This document shows positions 10,223 through 21,305 of a stretch of 22,468 bases of DNA, piece by piece. A program made the translations under genes and the position numbers. The stretch covers positions 1 through 22,468 of the forward strand of contig AJWJ01000399.1 of the NCBI GenBank assembly GCA_000277445.1. The letters are read 5' to 3'. Under the pieces are notes generated by a model, which saw only the letters and a list, made by a program, of their open reading frames with translations, did no database searches and was not told the origin of the DNA. Each line of letters starts with the position of its first letter. Position 1 is the stretch's first letter. This DNA comes from Polysphondylium violaceum (taxonomy: Eukaryota; Evosea; Eumycetozoa; Dictyosteliales; Dictyosteliaceae).

Positions 10223-10830
10223 TAATATCAAACACAAAAAAACAATAGTTTCCATAAATATTGAAAATAAAATTTTTCAACATATAATCGTAATGTCATC
10301 AAAAAATATGATGAGTGTGTTTAATTTGGTACATTGGATCTTATGCCCATTAAAAAAGTATGAATGAGGTGATAAAACAACCATACATCTCTCATTTTTG
10401 GTATAGATCAAGATTTATTTGTGGTTGGGTGATGAAATGTCAATTGTTGTGGCATTTACTGAGATTTAAAGTCGATCCAAAATACCCAGGGTGTCCCACC
10501 CAAAAAAAGAAAAAAAAAAAAAAAAAAATTTGTGCCCATCATTTTTTCCTCATTTCTCAAAAAAAAATTTTAGATTCCGAGGACCAATGCACCAATACCA
10601 TCTTGTGAAAATACGACTTTTATACTGTCCCATTCATTGTTGATTATTCCCCAGAGTTTTCTTGAGGGACTAAGAGGATTTCTTCTCAATTAAAAAATAT
10701 AAAATACCATTTGACTTTTTCCTTTTTTTCATATCAATACTGTCTTTTCCTTCTTTTATCTATCTCACTTTATCTTTATCTATATTTATCATTAGCCTCA
10801 CAAACTTATCAAACAAACAAATAATATATC
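10223..10830. other. Gene-free stretch upstream of the orphan TM protein
   Basis: A+T-rich, with a poly(A) tract near 10510-10528. The 82-codon frame starting at 10360 ends in a poly-Lys stretch encoded by that tract and is not believed. A pyrimidine-rich leader (TTTATCTATCTCACTTTATC, about 10757-10776) precedes the start at 10831. No RNA gene or element was recognised. Confidence 0.5.
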
Positions 10831-11643
10831 ATGTCATATTGTGGGCTTTCTATAGGAAATGTGTATATATATGAATACTTGTTGATCCCATTAGCCATCA
10901 TTTCACTCGGGGTTGCATTCTATGGCCAAAGACAGTTTTTAAGACGCGGTAAAACAACAATCAATTTGTTGTACGCAATTGTGTTTATCATTTTCGGAGC
11001 TCGTATCGTCATTGCCATGATACCCTATTTTATTGCAAGCCAGAGATATTATAACTATAATACTTTGTTTGTAAGTGTGGTGGTAGTATTATTACATGTT
11101 TTAAATACTAATATTCTCATCACTCAATCTCAGGCTTTTGAAACTCTTTCTTATTGGTTGGGCGATGTCATGTCACTTATCCTCGGATTCGTTACATTGT
11201 TGGAATTGAATTTCATTCACGGTATAAACTTGAAGACATTAAGTCTCTTGGTTGTGCCTTGTGTATTTCTGGGTGTATTGTGGATAATACTTAACTCAGT
11301 CTTCTCTACATCAGTCTACTATTTCTTGGTATCAATACCTTTGATCTTTTGTTCTCTCTATGGATTTATGCAATACGATTACTTGAAAAAGAATCAAATA
11401 CCATTTTCGCATCTTACTTGGTTGATACCAGGGCTCGTATTGGGTATCTATAATATTATCACTACCGCCACTTATTACACATGTTTTCTATTTTTCTCTA
11501 CAATCACCATTCAATGGTTCCTCTTGATGGTTGCCATGTACTGTTTAATCAAATATATTCACATAAGAGATAGTTGTAACTCAAATGGTCATAGTGCCTA
11601 TCAACCAATCGAACAAGAAACCACAAGAGGTGACACAGTGTAA
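10831..11643 (+). CDS. Orphan 7-8 TM membrane protein
   Basis: An intronless 270-codon gene whose product is almost wholly hydrophobic. By eye, membrane segments lie at about 12-31, 43-67, 78-97, 105-125, 134-157, 161-181, 193-214 and 217-241. A short polar tail (about 242-270) includes the possible endocytic motif YQPIE. Loops are short. There is no signal peptide, no large extracellular domain and no motif of the cAMP-receptor, Frizzled or GABA-B families that I can see, so calling it a receptor would be a guess. The even eight-helix spacing also fits a transporter or lipid-handling protein. The start follows an A-rich leader (AATAATATATCATG). It is convergent with WDR5, with a 281-base gap. 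Transcription is likely; the function is unknown. Confidence 0.8.
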   Translation: MSYCGLSIGNVYIYEYLLIPLAIISLGVAFYGQRQFLRRGKTTINLLYAIVFIIFGARIVIAMIPYFIASQRYYNYNTLFVSVVVVLLHVLNTNILITQSQAFETLSYWLGDVMSLILGFVTLLELNFIHGINLKTLSLLVVPCVFLGVLWIILNSVFSTSVYYFLVSIPLIFCSLYGFMQYDYLKKNQIPFSHLTWLIPGLVLGIYNIITTATYYTCFLFFSTITIQWFLLMVAMYCLIKYIHIRDSCNSNGHSAYQPIEQETTRGDTV

Positions 11644-11800
11644 TATCTACACATTGTATAACGCACACACAAATACAAAACATAATACATACAATACATA
11701 CAATCAATCCATATATTATGAATTTGTTGTTGTTAATAAATAAACCTTTTCTTTACACTTATCTTTTCTTTACGACTTTACTTTTTACAAGGGGTTTATT

Positions 11801-11839
11801 GTTGTTGTTGTTGTTATTATTATTATTATTATTATTATT
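11801..11839. repeat. GTT/ATT trinucleotide repeat in convergent 3' region
   Basis: About five GTT units followed by about eight ATT units, lying between the stops of the orphan TM gene (11643) and WDR5 (11925). It is non-coding and likely variable in length between strains. Confidence 0.75.
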
Positions 11840-11924
11840 TAAAATTAATAATAGGTAATTGTTCATTTATCGGGACACCATAATGAAGATCTGGGGGACA
11901 ATTTAATCTAATCACTAACTATAA

Positions 11925-14164
<2,240 letters not shown>

Positions 14165-15009
14165 ATGACAGACCAAGTATTACCAAGTGACATTCAACAA
14201 GATATTACAAATTTTGAAAATATTCTCGATAAATTAGAAGGTCAGCTAGACCCTTTTTTTAAAGTTTCCCTCAAAGAGCATCAAGAAAAACTTACTCCTG
14301 TTGAATCTGCAAAATTAAATATCACTGTTGCCTATGCTTTAAATTCTTTATTTTTTAGTAATTATCATTATCACCATATTATTCATCAGTATACATCATT
14401 ATTCTAACACCATTTCATTATCATATAGTGTATTTACAAACACAAGGTGTTTCACCACATGATCATCAAGTTAAAAATGAATTGGTATGATTATTGATTA
14501 TGATTATTGATATTATGCATATGCATCAATTGATTTATATAGGTGCATTCCATCCATATCTAAATATGTGTATAAATGATCTAACCCACTTTTCACTCCA
14601 CTCATCACCCCACCACCCATCAATCATTTTAGGAAAGAATCAAACCTTATATTTTAAAATTAAAAAGCATGACAAATAAAACAGAAGAAAAACGTAAGTA
14701 CAGCCTCAGAGATACCATAACCTTGATTTGGCACAGGGTGTCCATCCACCACCATTCATTCTCAAATTAAGACAACAAATATTAAATTCATTTCTATTTT
14801 TATTTTTTATTTTATTTTTAGCAAAAATGCAAATAGACTCAGATGCCGCAAAAAGAATGATTGACAATACATTGGCCATGAATAAAAGTAAGTTTTATCA
14901 TTATTCTCTTTGTACACACATATACTAATTATGGATTCCATCAAAAGAAATAGATTCAACAGTTTCAAGTGATAATTCATCATCATCTCAAAAAAAGAGA
15001 AAGAAATAA
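14165..15009 (+). CDS. C1D / Rrp47 (Lrp1) family nuclear exosome cofactor (5 exons)
   Basis: Exons 14165-14357, 14429-14484, 14633-14693, 14822-14887 and 14954-15009 join to 143 codons plus stop; human C1D is 141 residues. Four introns (71, 148, 128 and 66 bases) split this small gene, and the four downstream exons are only 56-66 bases each. The Sas10/Utp3/C1D domain reads as in human C1D: helix with ..FEN.LD.LEGQLDPFFK, then LTPVESAKLNITVAYALNSLFF, YLQTQGVSPHDHQVKNEL, ERIKPYILKLK, and a lower-similarity helix DSDAAKRMIDNTLAMNK. The tail is Ser-rich and ends KKRKK, like the Lys-rich RNA-binding tail of the family. C1D/Rrp47 is a small nuclear protein that pairs with the exonuclease Rrp6 in rRNA and snoRNA processing. 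Any frame that reads past the first GTAATT donor stops quickly in non-conserved sequence, which supports the splicing. Confidence 0.9.
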
Positions 15010-15985
15010 CAACAGCCTACTACTATTTAATAATATAGTTTTTTACATATTTCATCCAACACAATTGTGTTGAGAAAAAGCGAATAAAATTAATTAAATT
15101 ACATGTGTAAATTTGCAAAAAAAGAAATCTTCTGTGTAAACGCCTAAACCAAAATTAAAAAAAAATTTTTTAAAAAAATAAAAAAAATATTTTGGAAATT
15201 ATCAAATCTCTAGGCATGGGATTTTAGATACCACACCCAGGTGTAGCAAGAAAGCATATTTCCAGCGCGCACTGGAATTCCTATGACAAGTTTACATACA
15301 AACACATATCAGACACAAAACACCGAATATATCACACACAAACACAACTTCCACAATCAGAATTACTCATTTTACCCGACAAATCTTTGCCCCCTTTCCC
15401 AAAAAAAAAACTGATTCAATTATTGAAAAAATTGAAAAAAAAAAAAAAAATCTATTATCTTGGAAAATCCAACTGTTTTGTACAAAAAAAAAAAAATTAA
15501 AAAAAAATAAAATTTACAAAAAAAATTTTTTAAAAAAAAGAACTATTGGCAAGGATACCTCCTTTCGCTGTTTGTGTTATTCTTATTATGCGAATATATT
15601 AGTGTTGTGTTTATTATTATTATTATTGTGATATTATTATTTTTCAAGAGCAGCAAACTTTGGCCACCCACCAACACTCTTTTTCATCCACACTCCTTTT
15701 TCAACGTTGCTCATCAGAAAAAGATATTTAAATTTCACCCACCCCCCACTCTTATTCATACACTCAATCTTGCTCCACACACACTTACACACACTTAAAT
15801 CTTTTTCTTTATTTTTTTTTTTTTCTTTTTTTGAAATAACTGACACACACGAGAATCTTTTATCGCAAAGAGAACATAAAGATCCCCATCTTTTATCACT
15901 TCTCACAAATATCAATATTTTAATATACCTACAATAATTTAATATAAGTTATACTATACACCACTCTGATATATTAAACAACAAA
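15010..15985. other. Intergenic region between C1D and the R1 zinc-finger gene
   Basis: Nearly 1 kb. It holds very long A/T tracts (about 15155-15190, 15370-15540), a G+C-rich folded island at 15215-15285 described separately, and a pyrimidine-rich leader (15655-15830) before the next gene. Frames at 15574-15937 on both strands are Phe/His/Leu or Lys low complexity and are judged to be untranslated leader. Confidence 0.55.
15215..15285. other. tRNA-sized structured island, possible non-coding RNA
   Basis: CATGGGA (15215-15221) pairs with TCCTATG (15279-15285) in a 7-bp closing stem with one G-T pair, enclosing 57 bases. Inside are ACAC/GTGT (15233-15236 with 15241-15244, loop CCAG) and TTCCAG/CTGGAA (15260-15265 with 15272-15277, loop CGCGCA). 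The overall size, 71 bases with a 7-bp end stem, is that of a tRNA. There is no TTCRA T-loop, no D-arm consensus and no usable anticodon arm, so it is not a normal tRNA. It sits between A/T homopolymers, which makes the island conspicuous. Transcription and strand are unknown. Confidence 0.35.
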
Positions 15986-18212
15986 ATGTCATCTGAAGAT
16001 GAAGTAATGAATAATGGTATAGAGGGTACTGGAAGCAGCAGTAGTGCAGAGAGTATGACAGTGTCCCCAATGTCGCCAGACATGGGAAATGGCAGTAGTG
16101 GTGGCAATGGATACAATGGCAACCATGGACATCACCACCAACAACATCATCACTATAGCAGTCGAGGTGGCGTACCCCCTCCCTCTAGTATTATCCCAAC
16201 TACATCACCTACACTATCGACCAGCAACCCCATCAAGGTGCCATTGATCAACAAGTTGCACTCACACGTCATGTCTTCAAATATAGAATCATCACCAGTG
16301 TCTATGTTTGTCAATAGCTCTGTATTTGACTCTCCATCACTCCACAAAACTCCCAGTTCATCGATGGGCACATCATTTCTGCCCCAAACCCCCACCTCTT
16401 CGTTTTTAGATTCACACAGATTTGACACTAGTTTGAATTCACCAACTCGCATGTTTTTCGATTTCAACAACATCTACTCCAAATCACCATCGAGTCTATT
16501 GCCCCATCCTCTGTTGCCCCACACACCCCGTGGCACGAGAATTATTGATGGAGGCGAAGAGGACATTTCAATTATATCAAATATCAATAACGCACTCAGA
16601 CCCTCTACGTCGCCAGTGAGTGGAAAGATGTCTTTTAGAGGTGACGTTCATCTCCCTCCCGGTCATCATTCAAGTACAGCACAAAGTCATCAACAACACC
16701 TTTCATCTCACCACCAACATAGTAGTCATTCACCACACCATTCACAACACCATAATAGCCATCAACATCATTCACAACAGCAACAGCAACAACAACAACA
16801 ACAAAACAATCAACAATCAAATGGTGTCGACAAGAATGGTAATTTATTTTCAACCATTTCCTCATTATCAAGTACACTTCATTCCATGAACCACCATACA
16901 ACATCTGCATTGGCATCGTCTGCCAATATGGAGCAAGCATCAATGAGTAGCGAAGGTGATTATGAAAATAACTCTTGTTCAACACCCTCCTCTTCGCACT
17001 CTGAGATTGAAGTGGTCGCAAAAGATTTCCAAATGACTGATTCTGAAGAAAATAATAATTTCTCTTCCATAGCTTATAATAATAGTCATAGTAATCATCA
17101 CCATCATCATCATCATAGTCATAATAATCACCATCACACTCACAATAATAGTAATCTTAATCATAGTCAATATAATAGTCAATATAATAATAACAACAAT
17201 CAAAATAATAATCAATATCAACCTACACTTGTAAATATAACTGCCATTAATAATCAAAATCAACATCAATTTAATAATAATCATAATAGTAATAATAGTA
17301 ATAGTAACAATAACAGTAATTGTACTATAACAACACATTATAGTCAAGAAGATTCAAATAAGAAGAAAAAAAGGAAAAAGGATTTTGATGATGGTGGTAG
17401 ATGGTGTCACCAATGCAAGGCATTAAAATATCAATATATACAATGTCAAGCATTAGAGTTGGGTAAATTAAAATGTAACAAGAGATTTTGTTCAGCATGT
17501 CTTTTAAAACATTACAACAAAACTGTTGCAGAACTAAAGTCGGAGTCTGCAGCTTGGGAATGTCCATTTTGTTTAAATACCTGTATTTGTGCTGCATGTA
17601 AAAGAAAAAGAGGAACTGTAAGTATAGTCTAGATTTAATTTCTACACAATGTGAATGCAAGCAAATTACTAATTGCGCATATATTAATCAATTCTAGAAA
17701 GAGGAAAATGAAAAATTAGAAGAAGAACATTTACAAAGATCAACAACATCAAAAAAAGAAAAGAAACCAAAAGCAGTGCCAATTAAAAGAAGTGCACCTA
17801 TAGATTTTCAAGCTAGTTTAGATACCTCTATCAATAATAATATCAATAGTCTTTTACAAAGAAGAGAATATGAAAAATCAAAAGAATCTGAAAATCAAAC
17901 TGTAGATGTTATGAATGGTGGAAATCATCAAGATGAACAACAACAACAACAACAATATCATCAACAGCAACAAGAAAGTGACGGTGATGAAGATTTTGAT
18001 GATGGAGATGTTGTTGATGATGAACAAGATCAAGATGACGATATGGGTACAGGTTCTAAACAAAAACCAAAGAAATTGGTAAAGAAACATAATGATCCTA
18101 TAACAATTGGAACTAGAGCATCCTCTAGACGAAAGGTATGTTTTTTTTTTTTATTTTCATTTTGATATTAGTCGTATATCTCTAACTAAATCCTTTTTTT
18201 GATAAACAGTAA
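15986..18212 (+). CDS. zf-4CXXC_R1 (CDCA7/R1-like) zinc-finger nuclear protein
   Basis: Exons 15986-17617, 17698-18135 and 18210-18212 give 690 codons plus stop; the introns are 80 and 74 bases, both phase 0. The last coding exon is only the TAA, directly after the TAAACAG acceptor. An alternative acceptor at GATATTAG would add about five residues. The first ~455 residues are low complexity (Ser, Gly, His, Asn and a Gln10-type run near 267), then a basic KKKKRKK signal. The cysteine domain spans 474-538: CHQC (474/477), Cys487, Cys497, FCSAC (502/505), CPFC (526/529), CICAAC (533/535/538), as in R1/CDCA7 and KDM3-type domains. The rest is acidic and Gln-rich and ends in basic sequence. CDCA7 works with the remodeler HELLS in DNA-methylation upkeep; whether this protein does is unknown, because three diagnostic CDCA7 residues differ. 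Confidence 0.85.
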
Positions 18213-18536
18213 AAATATTTTTTTACTCTATGTAAAGATCAATCTCACAATATTCAATTTACTGCAGAAAATATTGAATCAAATTTTATAATCACAACAA
18301 AAAAGAATATATAAATTTATTTTTTAAAAGTACATTATTCAATTTCCAGAGTATCTTTTCTTTTCTTTTTTTTTACACAGAAAAATTGAGAAATCTTTTT
18401 TTGGGTTTTTGTTTGGTTTTGTGTATAAATACTACTAAAAACATGAGTCGTAGTAATAAAAACAAAATCATCATGAAACAAAAGCACCCACTATCACACT
18501 CTGTCAAGCAATAATACAAAGATCATAAATAAAAAG
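18213..18536. other. Short intergenic region
   Basis: 3' region of the zinc-finger gene and leader of the small gene. It is A+T-rich with T runs; no RNA gene, repeat or further ORF was seen. Confidence 0.5.
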
Positions 18537-18767
18537 ATGGGTAATAAAGCAGCATTGTTTTCCAAGGAAAACACTACGCCAAAACCAGCACCAGCTTTTA
18601 ATAATACTCTACTTAATCTTGAATTCAAACAACTAGACACAAAACAATTAAAAACAGATCTTGGACTGAGCTTGCCAAATAGACTTGAAATTGAAGAGAA
18701 AATTAATTTAACTAGTAGAAGTTTTTTTGTAAATTTAAAATTAGACCAATGTTTAATATATCGATAA
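18537..18767 (+). CDS. Small orphan protein with possible N-myristoylation signal
   Basis: A 76-codon intronless ORF with an A-rich sequence before the ATG (ATAAAAAG) and double stops (TAATAA) followed by AATAAA-type sequence, as in real dictyostelid genes. It begins MGNKAALF, which fits the N-myristoylation pattern (Gly2, small residue Ala6), so membrane anchoring is possible. Next comes a Lys/Pro/Asn linker, then a helix-prone polar segment, LLNLEFKQLDTKQLKTDLGL, and a shorter C-terminal block with LEIEEKINLTSR. No family is recognised: it lacks EF-hand loops, so it is not calcineurin B or a recoverin-type protein despite the similar N-terminus. It lies in the same direction between the zinc-finger gene and gephyrin. 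Real but uncharacterised is the best reading. Confidence 0.6.
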   Translation: MGNKAALFSKENTTPKPAPAFNNTLLNLEFKQLDTKQLKTDLGLSLPNRLEIEEKINLTSRSFFVNLKLDQCLIYR

Positions 18768-19207
18768 TAAAAAAATAAATATTAAATACCCATTTTTGGA
18801 AAATTAATAATAAAAACAAAACAAAACAAAACAATTATTAACACCAAAGAGATAAAGTTGTGATAAATTATAAAACACAAAAATAATCTTAAAGCCTTTT
18901 ATAATTGTTATTTTTTTTAAAATATATTAATTAAAAAAATGAAAATAAATATAATATCCAGAGTTGGTACATAAATAATCTTACCACGCAAAATAATTAT
19001 TTAATTTTCTCGATCAAGTCATCAATCATAACTCTTGCAATTTTTTTTTTTTCCACATTTCACCCCCACCACTCAGAGTAGGTGTGAGCTTCACAGAAAT
19101 TATATTTTTTTTTATATTTTTATTCTTTATTTTCCAATTTTGTTTGCATATAGAAAAAAATCTAAATTAAATTTCTTGTTTACAATAGTAGTAGCATTAA
19201 TAATATT
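18768..19207. other. Promoter region of gephyrin
   Basis: A+T-rich, with an AAAAC repeat near 18813-18832 and T runs. One small hairpin, CACCACT/AGTAGGTG (about 19068-19085, with one bulge), lies about 120 bases before the start. No RNA gene was seen. Confidence 0.5.
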
Positions 19208-21208
19208 ATGAGTAGTTACCAAATCGGTGTATTGACGGTGAGCGACACCTGTGCAAGGGGTGAAGCGACAGATCAGAGTGGGCCAGAGATAATATCAATG
19301 ATAAAGAGTCATTACAAGGCATTGATGGGAAAGAGTGGTGAAAACATTACCATAAACACCACATATAAGGTAGTTCCTGATGAGGTAGAACACATCCAAT
19401 CTCTTGTTGTACAATGGGTGCATCAGGGATATAAATTGATCCTCACCACCGGTGGCACAGGCTTCACACCCCGTGACGTCACACCAGAGGCTATTAAACC
19501 GCTGATTGAAAAGCGATGCAAGGGCATAGAGATAGCCATGCTTAAGACTAGTCTTGACGTCACACCACATGCTATGCTTAGTCGTCCTGTCGCGGGCATT
19601 AAATCAAATACACTCATTGTGACCCTGCCCGGCAGTGTCAAGGCCGTGCGCGAGAATCTGGCTGCCATCTTGCCTGCCGTGCCTCACGCAATCGGTCTCA
19701 TCAACTCTGCACCAAAGGCCTCAACAACTTCTGAGCACAGATCGAAGGATTACAGTAGTAATAGTAATAGTACTGTGACTAGCATTAGCAGTGATGGCTG
19801 TAGAGGTCACCATGGCCACAGCCACAGCCATAACCACAGTCATCAGGAAGAAAAGCCTCATTCTTGTGGGGATGGTGTTCATAGAAAAAGGGTGTCGCCA
19901 TATCCCATGATTAATGTCGACGATGCCATTGATATCATATTAAAGCAGTGTGATTTGTTGGATATAGGCACAGAGATGAAACCAATCACAGAGGCATTGG
20001 GCAGATTGTTGGCAGAGGATATTCACTCTGTTGAGCCATTCCCACCCTTTAGAGCATCGATCAAGGATGGCTATGCGGTGAGATCCAAGGATGGCGTGGG
20101 CAAATACAAGATCCTCGGGGACTCTTTAGCAGGCAGTAGCAGTTACGACCCTCAACTGCTCGCGGCCCAAGACCCCAAGGAAAAGTATTGTGTTGTGATC
20201 ACGACCGGCGCCAAGATTCCGGACGAGTTTGACGCCGTTGTGATGGTGGAAAACACCGAGCTGATTGCCGACGAAAAAGACCATGTCAGCATCCTGTCAT
20301 CGGTTGCCGTGGGCGAGGACATAAGACCTGTGGGCAGCGACATTCCCGCCCAATCCCTGGTGCTGAAAAAGGGCGCTAAGATTGGCTGTGCAGAAGTCGG
20401 TCTTTTAGCCACACTCGGCCTTGTGCAAGTGTCTGTGCACAAACTGCCCTCTGTATCGATCATATCCACCGGCGACGAGTTGGTCGACTACCAAACCAAG
20501 CAAATACCATCAGGCATGATCAGAGACTCGAATTCCCCAACCCTGGCCTCGATCATCCAAGAGTTGAACAGCCATTTTGGCGAATGCGCCTCTCGAGAAA
20601 ACATCCATCTCCACGGGATTGTCAAAGACAAGGTAGAGGATCTCGAGCGTGTCTTTAAAGATGCCGCTGCCAGATCAGACATCATAATCACCAGTGGCGG
20701 TGTTTCAATGGGCCAGCTGGATCTCGTCAAGCCCTTGCTTGAAAAAATGGGCAAGCTCCAATTTGGACGAGTCAACATGAAGCCCGGCAAGCCTCTTACC
20801 TTTTCAACCATCACCACCGCCAGCGACAGCACCGCCAACAAGAACAAGACCACTCTGGTATTCTCGTTGCCGGGCAATCCAGTGAGTACCGTTGTCACCT
20901 TTTACCTGTTTGTCGTACCTGCTCTCAGAAAGCTCTCAGGATTTAGTAATTACAATTTACCCATGGTAGAAGTTAAATTAAATGATCGTCTCCGTCTGGA
21001 TCCAGAGCGACCAGAGTATCACAGAGTCACCATTGAATGGGATTTCAACCAACACTGCTTCATCTCCACCAGCACAGGTTCACAGGCATCATGTAGATTA
21101 CTCAGTCTCAAGAATGCAAATGCTCTTTTACTCTTGCCCAAATCTGAAGGTTATCAAGAAAAGGGTTCAATGGTTAAAGCCATTGTTATAGGTCCTTTAC
21201 ATAATTAA
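19208..21208 (+). CDS. gphn: Gephyrin: fused MogA-MoeA molybdenum-cofactor enzyme
   Basis: An intronless 666-codon gene carrying both last steps of molybdenum-cofactor synthesis. Residues 4-170 are the MogA/G domain, which adenylylates molybdopterin: IGVLTVSDTCARGEATDQSG, LTTGGTGFTPRDVTPEA (79-95), LPGSVKAVRENL (140-151). A linker (about 171-228) contains Ser/Asn runs and HHGHSHSHNHSH (201-212). From HRKRVSPYP (225 on, like human RRHRMSPFP) the MoeA/E domain follows, which inserts molybdate: FRASIKDGYAVRSKDG (281-296), TTGAKIP (332-338), STGDEL (420-425), ITSGGVSMG (494-502), NMKPGKPL (523-530), SLPGNPVS (553-560). The G-linker-E order is that of animal gephyrin and the reverse of plant CNX1. 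Synaptic receptor clustering by gephyrin is an animal role and is not implied here. Codon choice in the middle is much richer in C and G than in neighbouring genes. Confidence 0.96.
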   Translation: MSSYQIGVLTVSDTCARGEATDQSGPEIISMIKSHYKALMGKSGENITINTTYKVVPDEVEHIQSLVVQWVHQGYKLILTTGGTGFTPRDVTPEAIKPLIEKRCKGIEIAMLKTSLDVTPHAMLSRPVAGIKSNTLIVTLPGSVKAVRENLAAILPAVPHAIGLINSAPKASTTSEHRSKDYSSNSNSTVTSISSDGCRGHHGHSHSHNHSHQEEKPHSCGDGVHRKRVSPYPMINVDDAIDIILKQCDLLDIGTEMKPITEALGRLLAEDIHSVEPFPPFRASIKDGYAVRSKDGVGKYKILGDSLAGSSSYDPQLLAAQDPKEKYCVVITTGAKIPDEFDAVVMVENTELIADEKDHVSILSSVAVGEDIRPVGSDIPAQSLVLKKGAKIGCAEVGLLATLGLVQVSVHKLPSVSIISTGDELVDYQTKQIPSGMIRDSNSPTLASIIQELNSHFGECASRENIHLHGIVKDKVEDLERVFKDAAARSDIIITSGGVSMGQLDLVKPLLEKMGKLQFGRVNMKPGKPLTFSTITTASDSTANKNKTTLVFSLPGNPVSTVVTFYLFVVPALRKLSGFSNYNLPMVEVKLNDRLRLDPERPEYHRVTIEWDFNQHCFISTSTGSQASCRLLSLKNANALLLLPKSEGYQEKGSMVKAIVIGPLHN

Positions 21209-21305
21209 AAAAAGAATATAAATAGATATGATGATGTGTATAGGTATTTGTTTACATGAATAATTCACCTTCTTGTGATAATGGTGTTTATTTGTTGTTG
21301 TTTGT

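Noticed and set aside
10360-10608. 82-codon plus-strand frame
   Set aside because: Half of it is poly-Lys/Phe from homopolymers; no domain and no sign of splicing to anything.
15215-15285. A normal tRNA gene
   Set aside because: The end stem and length fit, but there is no TTCRA T-loop, no D-loop consensus, and the 3' hairpin is 6 bp with a 6-base loop.
16620-17660. Long frames on both strands across the zinc-finger gene
   Set aside because: They are shadows of CAT/CAA/AAT repeats in the real frame, which carries the cysteine domain.
18537-18767. Calcineurin B or recoverin-type EF-hand protein
   Set aside because: Only the MGN-type start is shared; no EF-hand loop is present in the 76 residues.
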